Source: a virus
IMG/VR virus record: IMGVR_UViG_3300025120_000448
Location: 1 to 26,834 of that record
Reading direction: 5' to 3' (one strand)
DNA: 26,834 nucleotides
A program made the position numbers and the translations under genes. Each line of letters opens with the position of its first letter. The first letter of the stretch is position 1. The notes below the pieces were generated by a model. It had not been told where the DNA came from and searched no databases. It was given only the letters and a program-made list of their open reading frames with translations. Shown here piece after piece: positions 17,673 through 26,300 of the stretch.

Positions 17673-20600
17673 TGGGATTAGATACTTCTAAAATAAGCTT
17701 GCAAGGTCTTGGCGTTTTAAATGCTAATGCCACTATGGTTAGCGGATCAGCTCCTTCTACTACGTTTAACGTGGTAGTTAGTATTTCAGCTGTAGACCCT
17801 AAATGGACTACTGAAGGATTAACTTTAAGTAATGTATCTAGCGTAAGCGGACAGTCTACATTTTTAATAACTTCAAAACCTGGATTTCAAATTAGTTCTT
17901 CTTTTTTTAATTACAACCCTGATGTAGCTGAAGTTTCAACTTTGTTTAGTAGTATAAGCTTTACGAACACAACAAATAATTTAGACACTAACAATCAAGT
18001 TTTAGTAACTATAAATTGGATTACACAAAGTATAACTAGTGATACAAACATAGTATTAAGTAATATTCAAATACAACAACCTACAGCTGGTAATTTACTC
18101 TATGAAGCAAGAGTTGTAGTATTTCACGGCGGTAATGTAGATATATATATAGAAACAAGTTTTACTGAAGAAATATCAAATCCTGAAGAAAACACATATC
18201 AATCTATACTCCAAGGATTAATGGTGGAAAATGAAACTGCTTTAGTTGGTAAAGTGTATATGACACCTACTTTGAATGGAGGAGCTTTTGTAGGACCACC
18301 AAATTGTTCCGTAAGTGGTCCTGGCTCTGATAGTTACACTTTACAAACTTATTATGAATACAACCAACAAGTAGTAGAAATATTTGCTACACCAACACTA
18401 GAATTATCACAAGATAATCAAGCTGAAACAATATCTATAACGTCTAATCAATATCAAAATAGCTTTGATACGCAAAACTTAAATGGTGTTGCTACTTCTC
18501 AATTCAGTATCTCGGATGAAGATCAACAAACATCAGAAGCTTATCAAGAGTTAGAAGTAAAAATAATTGGTAACTACGCTATATTAGCTGGCTGGGAAGT
18601 CTATCAAAATCCTTATGACGGAGAAACTGGTGCTACTTGGATTCCTGATGCAAATATTGAGTGGGATGAGTCAACTAATATTTTAAAGTTAAGAGTTAAT
18701 AATAATTCAGGAGCAGAAAGGCAAGCTGTTATAAATTTATTTTCTACTGTCAATGGTAATATACCATTAGGTAGTTTTTTTGTTACACAAACAAAAAGCA
18801 GTTTTTTAAGTGTAGACGTTGCTAACGTAACAGCTAATGTTCCAACAAACTTCGATGGCTCTAGCATTGATTTTCCTATAACTGGTGGAAGTTTAATTAT
18901 TTTAGCAGTAATAGAAGATTATAACGTTTTTACTAGCACAGCTGGATTAGTTACTGCTTTACCTACATCAGATAGTATAACAAACGGTAATAACAATACT
19001 AATTGGTTTACTTTTGGTGACGGGTATTTACTAAATAATACTGTTGCTTTTGTCTGTACTATATCTGGTAACACCTCTTATGGTAATGGAACTAGAGAGT
19101 TAACCTTCACTGTTAAGCATCCACTTGATAGTAGTCTAACTAAAAGTATAAATATAACTCAAGCAAGAGCTTATGATCCTTCTGTAGACACGTTAGACAT
19201 TTACAGTATAGCTAATCCTAGCACTAATGAAGATGTTAGTTTAGAGTTTGAAGGAATTTCAGGGACTAACAACTACTATGTACAAGGTACTGTTGCAAAC
19301 GCTGATGATTTATCTGTGCCAGGTGAATCACCTTTGACCACTCATGATGCTGTATTGCAAATGGATTTTGGCGGTGCAGCATTAATAGATACACCTACTG
19401 TTTTATTAAGATATATAAATAGCACTGGTTCTGAAACTACAGTTTTACCTGGAGGTGAAATAAACAATGGGTTTTTTGGCTTTAATCAGTGGGCTGAAAT
19501 AATTGACATAGACAGCATTGGTATTAGTTCTAATTTTCAATATGATTACTTCGCGCTTATAAATATACAAGACAATGATAGTTACTATGAAACTAGGCAA
19601 GTTGTTGCTGAAGTTTATCATCCTAATTCATTAGTTCAAGATTTAGTCTCTGCTGTACCTGTTAGATCATTAACAATTACTCAACAGGTTAAATCTGGCG
19701 CGTTTTTTATAGCTCCTGATACTACTGAGCATGTGTTTGATATTTTAGCTGATAACACAAGTGAAACTTTTAGTTTTAATATGTTTTCTTCAAACGGTTT
19801 GCCAGTTGTTAGACTTGAAAGCACTGAAACATTTAACTACCCCAACGGTGAACCAACCGTTAATAATCAAAGCAATATTGTTTTTCATATATTTGATGGT
19901 AATGGTGGTACTGGTAACACAGATGGCTTAGTGAATAGCTTTACTCAGGCAGCTGGAGCCGCGGCCGTAGATTCAACTTTAACTGTTAACATATCTCAAA
20001 ATACTGTACAAGAATTTTCAAATAATCACATTAGATTTAAACAACACATTTTTAAATGTTGGCCAAATGGAACTACAATAAACGCTGCTCAAGCAGGTAA
20101 TAACGTAATAACTTACACTACTCAACCAAGTAGTACTTTAATAATAAATCAATACGCTTTAACTGATCCACAATCTATAGAGTTAACAGGTTTTATGGCT
20201 TCCCTTTTATCAGATGGAGACTTTACACCTGCAGCATACTCTATGAGCGGCCAATATAACTACACGCAACTAAGCACTGTCATGGGATCTTTATTCTATA
20301 GACCTAATAGACCTCAAAGCGCACCAACATATAATGGTGGATTAGCGGGTATGGTTAACTTGCATAATAGTCATCAAGTAAGCAATCAACTTAGTTACAA
20401 TTCGTCTTTTAATAACGCCATATGCATGGTTATAGGTTTAGAAACTTCACCTTCTTACGAAGCAGCTACTATAGAATTTGTAAATCATAGGTATCATGAG
20501 GCAGATGGAAGTATAATAGCTGCTACTGGCGTTCTATTGTCAGATCATTTTACTAGCTTTTCAATAGTTACTGATAGCAGTGGCCAAGCGTGGAGTTCGC

Positions 20601-20755
20601 AAGGAGATTTTGATAAATATATTAAAATAAATTTATCCCCTAAATCTTCTTTTAGTTCAGGTGGTAAGACTGTAGATAATATTGAAACAGTATTTAAATT
20701 ACGTATTGGAGACAATTTTGAAAAACAACTACGTATATCTACTAAAATGACTTAA
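17672..20755 (+). CDS. BACON-repeat adhesin / tail protein
   Basis: A 1027-aa, almost all-beta protein rich in Ser, Thr and Asn. Several segments end in the pattern typical of BACON domains, an Arg followed by alternating hydrophobics and then a (V/I)-(T/S)-Q strand. They are R350 with FFVTQT (369-374), R476 with SINITQA (492-498), R642 with SLTITQQ (666-672), and a weaker copy ending TVNISQN (771-777). BACON domains are known in Bacteroidota glycan-active proteins and in crAss-like phage tail proteins, where they are thought to bind mucin or surface polysaccharide. The C-terminal 240 residues (from about HIRFKQHIF, 786) differ and may be a fold-specific tip. It has no signal peptide, as expected for a virion protein. 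Its start shares a base with the hub stop. The receptor-binding role is inferred. Confidence 0.7.
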   Translation: MGLDTSKISLQGLGVLNANATMVSGSAPSTTFNVVVSISAVDPKWTTEGLTLSNVSSVSGQSTFLITSKPGFQISSSFFNYNPDVAEVSTLFSSISFTNTTNNLDTNNQVLVTINWITQSITSDTNIVLSNIQIQQPTAGNLLYEARVVVFHGGNVDIYIETSFTEEISNPEENTYQSILQGLMVENETALVGKVYMTPTLNGGAFVGPPNCSVSGPGSDSYTLQTYYEYNQQVVEIFATPTLELSQDNQAETISITSNQYQNSFDTQNLNGVATSQFSISDEDQQTSEAYQELEVKIIGNYAILAGWEVYQNPYDGETGATWIPDANIEWDESTNILKLRVNNNSGAERQAVINLFSTVNGNIPLGSFFVTQTKSSFLSVDVANVTANVPTNFDGSSIDFPITGGSLIILAVIEDYNVFTSTAGLVTALPTSDSITNGNNNTNWFTFGDGYLLNNTVAFVCTISGNTSYGNGTRELTFTVKHPLDSSLTKSINITQARAYDPSVDTLDIYSIANPSTNEDVSLEFEGISGTNNYYVQGTVANADDLSVPGESPLTTHDAVLQMDFGGAALIDTPTVLLRYINSTGSETTVLPGGEINNGFFGFNQWAEIIDIDSIGISSNFQYDYFALINIQDNDSYYETRQVVAEVYHPNSLVQDLVSAVPVRSLTITQQVKSGAFFIAPDTTEHVFDILADNTSETFSFNMFSSNGLPVVRLESTETFNYPNGEPTVNNQSNIVFHIFDGNGGTGNTDGLVNSFTQAAGAAAVDSTLTVNISQNTVQEFSNNHIRFKQHIFKCWPNGTTINAAQAGNNVITYTTQPSSTLIINQYALTDPQSIELTGFMASLLSDGDFTPAAYSMSGQYNYTQLSTVMGSLFYRPNRPQSAPTYNGGLAGMVNLHNSHQVSNQLSYNSSFNNAICMVIGLETSPSYEAATIEFVNHRYHEADGSIIAATGVLLSDHFTSFSIVTDSSGQAWSSQGDFDKYIKINLSPKSSFSSGGKTVDNIETVFKLRIGDNFEKQLRISTKMT

Positions 20756-20767
20756 TAAATAATAATT

Positions 20768-21121
20768 ATGAATATAACAAAGTTAACATTTAATGGTGCT
20801 GTAGGACACAACGTGAGCGTTGGAGATACTGTTCATTATTGTGCTATAAGTTTATTAGGAGGTTTTAATAGTCAATTAGAAGAAGAAAATGTATATAAGC
20901 TTGGTACAGTGCTTAAAGTATCAAGTAGTGCATTAATTGTTGAGTTAGTAGGAGATAATCCTTTACCTTTATCTACTGATTTTATATTTACATCAAAAGA
21001 TGATGAGGTAAACTTAAGCTCTTTAATAGGTCATTTTGCTGAAGTTAAAATGAAAAACACATCAACTGAAAAAGCTGAGTTGTTTAGAATAACGTTAGGA
21101 TTCAGCGAGAGCAGTAAATAG
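20768..21121 (+). CDS. Small conserved beta-rich protein, 117 aa
   Basis: A 117-aa protein of alternating short strands: ITKLTFNG (3-10), a VSVGDTVHYCAISL stretch (16-29), YKLGTVLKV, ALIVELVGD and DFIFTSK. It ends with GHFAEVKMKNTSTEKAEL (88-105) and a tail in ESSK. The tail pattern, K-N-x-S-T-E-K-A-E-L-F followed by a final ESSK, is one I recognise as recurrent in marine phage genomes, with no known function. It follows the BACON adhesin by 12 bases and ends in TAG. By position it could be a small tail accessory protein or adhesin chaperone, but this is only positional. Confidence 0.75.
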   Translation: MNITKLTFNGAVGHNVSVGDTVHYCAISLLGGFNSQLEEENVYKLGTVLKVSSSALIVELVGDNPLPLSTDFIFTSKDDEVNLSSLIGHFAEVKMKNTSTEKAELFRITLGFSESSK

Positions 21122-21164
21122 AGCATGTACACTGTAATTATAAAAATACTAATACATAAATAAA

Positions 21165-21899
21165 ATGGCAATAGGAAAACAATCACCGTTCAAGATTTTT
21201 GGTAGTAGACGTAGAAAGGAAGAGCAAGATAAAGCTAATCAAGAATTTAACACTCAAATGAGTGATTATCAAAATTTTGATGTAGGTAGTAATATATATG
21301 GTAATTATCAAAATGTTTACGCTGATGCGCAAAACGTGTATGCTGGAGCTGAAAATGTATTTGAAGGTATGGAAAATACTTTTGAAGATCTTAGAGTTGA
21401 TACCACTGGAGCAGAGCTTGGTGGTCAACAGTTCGCACAGTCACAAGCTGATCAACTAGCTGCTTTAGGTGGTGGTGTTAGCGGTGCTGGATTTGGTGCT
21501 TTAACTTCTACTATGTCTAGACAAGCAGCGCAACAAGCTGCAGGTACACAAGCTAATATTGCTGGACAAGTAAGACAAAATGAAATGGCTAGAGCTACGG
21601 GTGCTGCAAATATTCAGCAAGCAGAAAGATCAGGGGCTGCTGCTCAACAGGGATTAATATTAAGTGGAGCTGCCGAACAGCAACGTTTAATGTTAAGTGG
21701 CGCTGATACAGCACAACAAATGCAGTTTGCAGGCGCTGAAAATGCTTTTAATAGACAATTTAGTCAACAACAAGAATTACTAGCTATGGCTGCTGGTAGG
21801 AAAACAGCGGCAGATCAAGCTAGAGCTCAAAACACTCAAATGTGGATGGGATTAGCTGGAGATATAATTGGAGCTGGTACTACAATAGCGACAGCTTAA
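21165..21899 (+). CDS. Ala/Gln-rich repeat protein, candidate internal (ejection) virion protein
   Basis: A 244-aa protein with a basic N-terminus (1-20). A tandem 7-residue repeat (43-77) is followed by a FEDLRVDT segment, then a Gly-rich hinge (102-112). A long Ala/Gln-rich helical region carries an 11-residue repeat (145-199), and the protein ends in a weakly hydrophobic Gly/Ala/Ile segment (226-244) that could enter a membrane. The FEDL-V-x-T plus Ala/Gln pattern is one I recognise in marine phage proteins placed just before giant internal proteins. Size and helical makeup recall T7 gp14-type core proteins that are ejected into the host envelope, though I see no direct homology. The leader is AT-rich, with no Shine-Dalgarno. 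Confidence 0.72.
   Translation: MAIGKQSPFKIFGSRRRKEEQDKANQEFNTQMSDYQNFDVGSNIYGNYQNVYADAQNVYAGAENVFEGMENTFEDLRVDTTGAELGGQQFAQSQADQLAALGGGVSGAGFGALTSTMSRQAAQQAAGTQANIAGQVRQNEMARATGAANIQQAERSGAAAQQGLILSGAAEQQRLMLSGADTAQQMQFAGAENAFNRQFSQQQELLAMAAGRKTAADQARAQNTQMWMGLAGDIIGAGTTIATA
21291..21395 (+). repeat. Five tandem 7-residue coding repeats
   Basis: Residues 43-77 of the 244-aa protein divide into five units of seven with consensus N-(I/V/T)-(Y/F)-x-x-x-(Q/E/R). Asn is invariant at position 1 and an aromatic residue is invariant at position 3. DNA units are 21 bases and diverged, so this is protein-level periodicity rather than a recent DNA expansion. Confidence 0.85.
21597..21761 (+). repeat. 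Five tandem 11-residue coding repeats (hendecads)
   Basis: Residues 145-199 of the 244-aa protein divide into five 11-residue units with consensus (S/T/A)-G-A-(A/D/E)-x-x-x-x-x-x-x, Gln-rich in the middle and ending in Leu, Phe or Arg. Gly-Ala at positions 2-3 is invariant. Eleven-residue periodicity fits a right-handed coiled coil or a long membrane-lying amphipathic helix. Confidence 0.85.
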
Positions 21900-21919
21900 G
21901 CATAGATAAAAACAAAAAC

Positions 21920-23296
21920 ATGAAAAAATCACCAATAAAATATAACGCAAACTTAGTTCAAAAAGTTGTTGCAGCTTACCAAAGCAGTAATGCAGTTAGT
22001 CAAGCCGCTACTCAAGGTATAGCTTTTAATATTGGTAAAACAATGAAAGGTATAGCCGAGGCTTCTAAACAAAAAAAAGACAGGCTGTTAACTCAAAATG
22101 TTGCTAAAAACGCTAACGTAGAAAACTTTACTGAAATTGAAGTAAAGAACTTAATGAACTTTAAAGATCAATATGATGACGTTGCTTCTAAGTTATCAAG
22201 ACCATTTTTAAACAAACAAAAAAAAGCTGAACTAAACTTACAGCTTAACAAAATAAATAAAGCAACAGCTACATATGTCGGTAGTGTTAAACATGTTATG
22301 GCAAGGCAGAAAGAAGCTTTAGCTGGTGATAAATCTAGATCAAGCGCTTACGATCATCAACAACACATGACTTGGGACAGGTTTGCTACTGGTGAAGCTA
22401 GAGAAGAAGCGTCATCCTCTGTTGATTTTGAGACTGGCGAGATGTTTATTCAAGATCCTTATGGCTCTACTGGTGACACAATGAATGTAATGAACTGGGG
22501 AGCGTTAAAAGTAGTTGATCCTACTTGGTTAAACAGCGATACTAAAACTTCAAAAACGTCTAATGGTTTAGCAAAGAATTTAAATATAACTTCTGATGTT
22601 GCTAAAGAGCAGATTAGAAATGAAGTTTCTAATAATTACTATAGTAATCCTTCAGCTATATGGGATCACACTTCAAGCAGAAATAATGATTTTGCAGATT
22701 ATTTAATAAATAGTGATAAGTTTGAAGACTTAATGAAAGCTAAATATCCTAGTGAGTTTGCTGAGTTGGAAACTTTAGAGTCTAACAAAGATGATGAAGG
22801 TTTTTATGACTTAGTTAAACAAAAAGCTAGAAAAGAAGACATGTCTGAGTATTGGGTTGACTTTAGAACTGAAAAACAAATGAATCAATTTAATAGCTCT
22901 AGAGAACAAGTAGAGTTAAATAACCAAGTTACTGGAGATGATTCTAAAAAATATACTTCTTCGCAAAAAGTTAAGTTTAATACATTTGTAAGAAGCTTTA
23001 ATTCTGGTGGTAACATATACATTGGCGATGGTAGTGTTGTTAAGAAAAATAAAAGTGGTGACTATGACTTGTACAACAGTAGTGGTCAACCTGTATTAAA
23101 ACCAGGATCAAGAACTGAAAGTAATCCTAGTGGTGAAATGATGACATTAACTTACAATGACATTATAAACAAAGCAGGATTACCAGAAGAGTTTGTAAAT
23201 CAATTAAACTTTGATAAAGATCAAAGAGATTCTTATTTAGATGGACCGTTTCCAGGTGTTGCAAACACTAACGTATCTACAAAAAAATTACCTTAA
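21920..23296 (+). CDS. Candidate internal virion / cargo protein, 458 aa
   Basis: I place the start at ATG 21920, giving 458 aa beginning MKKSPIKYNANLVQKVV. An earlier in-frame ATG at 21842 would add 26 Trp/Tyr-rich residues that read across the end of the upstream gene and look like out-of-frame translation. The protein is helical and charged through about residue 140 (with KAELNLQLNKINKATATYVG), then has DHQQHMTWDRFATGEAREE and an EMFIQDPYGSTGD stretch, followed by mixed segments. It has no membrane segment or known enzyme motif. It lies between the repeat protein and the giant peptidase-motif protein, where short-tailed phages usually encode internal or cargo proteins. I do not recognise a family. 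Confidence 0.75.
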   Translation: MKKSPIKYNANLVQKVVAAYQSSNAVSQAATQGIAFNIGKTMKGIAEASKQKKDRLLTQNVAKNANVENFTEIEVKNLMNFKDQYDDVASKLSRPFLNKQKKAELNLQLNKINKATATYVGSVKHVMARQKEALAGDKSRSSAYDHQQHMTWDRFATGEAREEASSSVDFETGEMFIQDPYGSTGDTMNVMNWGALKVVDPTWLNSDTKTSKTSNGLAKNLNITSDVAKEQIRNEVSNNYYSNPSAIWDHTSSRNNDFADYLINSDKFEDLMKAKYPSEFAELETLESNKDDEGFYDLVKQKARKEDMSEYWVDFRTEKQMNQFNSSREQVELNNQVTGDDSKKYTSSQKVKFNTFVRSFNSGGNIYIGDGSVVKKNKSGDYDLYNSSGQPVLKPGSRTESNPSGEMMTLTYNDIINKAGLPEEFVNQLNFDKDQRDSYLDGPFPGVANTNVSTKKLP

Positions 23297-23335
23297 TATA
23301 GGTAATACTACAGTTATAACATAAAATATATAAGC

Positions 23336-26300
23336 ATGTACGAATTCGAAGATGCTCTTTTCACCGAGAACGACGTGATACAAAGAGCGCAAGAAAAAGG
23401 TATGACAATGGATGAATATCTATCTCAAAATCCTGAAATAATTAAAGTTGATGAGGGAAAGGAGAACGATACTGCGACAACGGACACAGCGTCAGTATCA
23501 GATACGGTGTCCACATTGGAAAATGGTTCTTCGGAGCAGTTTGTAGCTCCAATAGGTAGTAGAAATGAATGGATAACAAATGATTTTTTTAACCTACAAG
23601 AAGAAGAGGCAAAAGGTCAATTAAAACAAAGATACCCTGATTTTGAGTTTAGCGAAACAGGTAAGTTTTTTCCATTTGATGAAGCTACAAAAAACGATCC
23701 TAGATCTAATCAAAGATTAGGTTTATCTAACTTTATAGAAGTTAAAGCTCCTAATGGTGAGAAATTATTACTTGAAACAGCTTTAAGTTCTTCTAATAAA
23801 AATGTAGTCAATAAAAAAGGTGGTAAAGATTTTTTAAATCAATACTATAAAGATCAGATAAAAGATTTAACAAACTTTATTGATATTAATCAAACGGCAA
23901 AAACAGAAGACTTATATACTGCTAAAAAGAAAAGACGAACTATATATGAAAAGTTTAATGAATCAACAAAACTTACAGACCAAGAATTAAAAAGTATAGA
24001 AGAAGAATTTAAAGATATAAGTGTATTTGACACTAAAAGATCTAAAGACTTTGTTGGTTACATACCAACAAGAGAAAGAGTACCAGGTTTACCTGAGTAT
24101 AAAGACATTACAACTCAGCCTTATAAAGACATATTAAAACAAGCTAAAGCTAAGTTAAAGAAAGAAAAAAAAATAGATTTTAATGACGATAATGCAATAA
24201 AAAAAGAAGCTTTAGTTATTTTAAAGAACAATGCACGTGAATCTATTCGTAATAAAAAAACTAAAGAATATTTAGAGCAAATTGAAGCTGGGCAAATACC
24301 AGATGTATTAAAAGAAGATTTTGCAAATCTTATAAATGAAGGTGACAGGATAAATGTAAAAGATATAAAACCTCTTATAACTGTAGGTTCTAAAGAATAC
24401 GATGAAGATTTAACTTCTTTTATGCTTGGAACTGTTAAACAGAAAACAGAAGTAGAAAACTTACAGTCTGAGCTTCAGAAGATAATAGACAAGAAAGTCT
24501 ACAATGAAGAAGACAAAGTTCAATACGAAGATATATTTAAAAAATACGAATCTAGCATCAATGACTATAATGATACAGTAGAAGCCTTAAGCAGTTTTGC
24601 TGTTGATATGAAGAATAAATCTGCTCAATTAAACTTGTTACAAAAAAACTATAATGATTGGGATAAACAAGGTGCTAGCTTACTTTTAAATTTTAGAGAC
24701 TTTGCTGCAAAAGCAGTTTATGGTATATCATCTTTAGTAGGTGCAGATGGTAATTTGCCAGATAAAGTTGATCCTACAAGAACCAGAGAAGAAGTAAGAA
24801 CGCAAGACTTAGTTAATACTTTAAATCAATCTCAAATAATACGCAGTGGATATGGAGAGGATGTTTCTTTTGACAATGCTTTTAAAAGCCCAGCAAACTT
24901 TGCTAAGTGGACAGTATCTATGGGTAATAGCCAGTTGCCAATACTAGCATCGTTAGCTACACCTGGTGGATGGTCAGCATTACTTTTAAGTTCTTTTGGT
25001 GAGAACTATAAAGAAATGACATATGAAGAAATGAAAACCAAAGCTGCAGCAGAAGAGTTAGGTCTTGATTATTCAACTCCTGAGTACTTTGAAAAAAACA
25101 GCAAGTTCAATAAGTGGGCATTTAGTATGATGTTTGCGGCTCCAGAAGTTCTTCTCGATAGAGCAACTACCGGTATGCGAATCAGAGGTGTAAAAGAAAT
25201 GTTCACTAAGTCTAGTAAAGATCAACTCATAGATACAAATTTAAAAGAAGTAATGTCAAACTTAGCTTTTGGATTACCTCAAGACGCAACTTTAGGTGCA
25301 CTCTCTGAAGGTACTACTCAACTTTGGCAAAACTTCCTTACAGGTAAAGAAGATATTTGGGAAGGAGTTGATGAAGCTGCGTTTTCTGGTTTATTAATGG
25401 ACGGTGTTTTAAGTAGTATGCCTACACTTAAAGCTGCTGTTTATACACAAATGTCTGATCCTCAGAAAATTAAAGAAATACAAGCTGCTAAGAAAAAGTT
25501 AGACATGCTTTATACTGTTAGAGACAATGCTCCAACTGGAGGTTCTTTAGATGCTGAAATAAAAAATTTAGAAAAAGAAATAGACGACAAGATTAGAGAG
25601 AACGTAGATTCAATAATAGGTATTGGATCTAGAGGTTTAACGGCAACGGCTATAAAAGATTACGTTGTATTAACTGCACAAAAAGCCACATTAAAAAATA
25701 GAGCTCAAAGCATTATTAATGACAATCTTATTACAGAAAGTCAAAAACAAAAAATGCTCAGCGAATTAAGTGTTCAGTATGAAGCTATAAAACAAATACA
25801 AAAGAAGTATGAGTCAGAAAAAGGATCTGAGTTTTCAATGTTTGCTGCCAACCCAAAAAACAAAGCTGTAGTAGATTTATTTGTAAGACAAGCTAAAACT
25901 GATTTAACTAAAGAAGGTAAAAAAAATATTTCTGATTTAGAAATACAAGATAGAGCCAGAGAGTTGTATAATAAAAGTAAAATACTTGAAAACGTTAATG
26001 CAGCTAAAAAAAATAAACTTGATAAAGGCTTAATAGTAGTAAAATCAGAACAAGAGTTTAACGAGCTTATTGAAAAAAATATTGATAAAATAAAAACATC
26101 AGAATTTTCTGAAACTGCATCTTTGTACAAAAATGGAGGATATGGTTTTAACCTTGATGGAATGTCAGTTATAATAATTGACAATATGGCTAAAGATGAT
26201 AGGCTTGAAATTAGAACTCATGAGCTTGGCCACGAGCTTGGAGCTAGGGCTTTCAAGAATAACCCAGCTATATTTAACGGTATGGCTAATACTATATTAA

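Noticed and set aside
17672-20755. Target of a diversity-generating retroelement
   Set aside because: No reverse transcriptase and no repeated template region were found in the window, and the C-terminus lacks a C-type-lectin-like variable region that I can recognise.
21842-21919. Earlier start for the 458-aa protein
   Set aside because: The added 26 residues overlap the end of the preceding gene and have a Trp/Tyr-rich composition unlike the rest; ATG 21920 follows a normal A-rich leader and gives a typical N-terminus.
25774-26184. Minus-strand open frame of 136 codons near the window end
   Set aside because: It is antisense to the giant protein, whose frame is open throughout with phage-like codon use; the Ser/Leu/Phe-rich product is typical of a reverse-strand shadow in AT-rich DNA.
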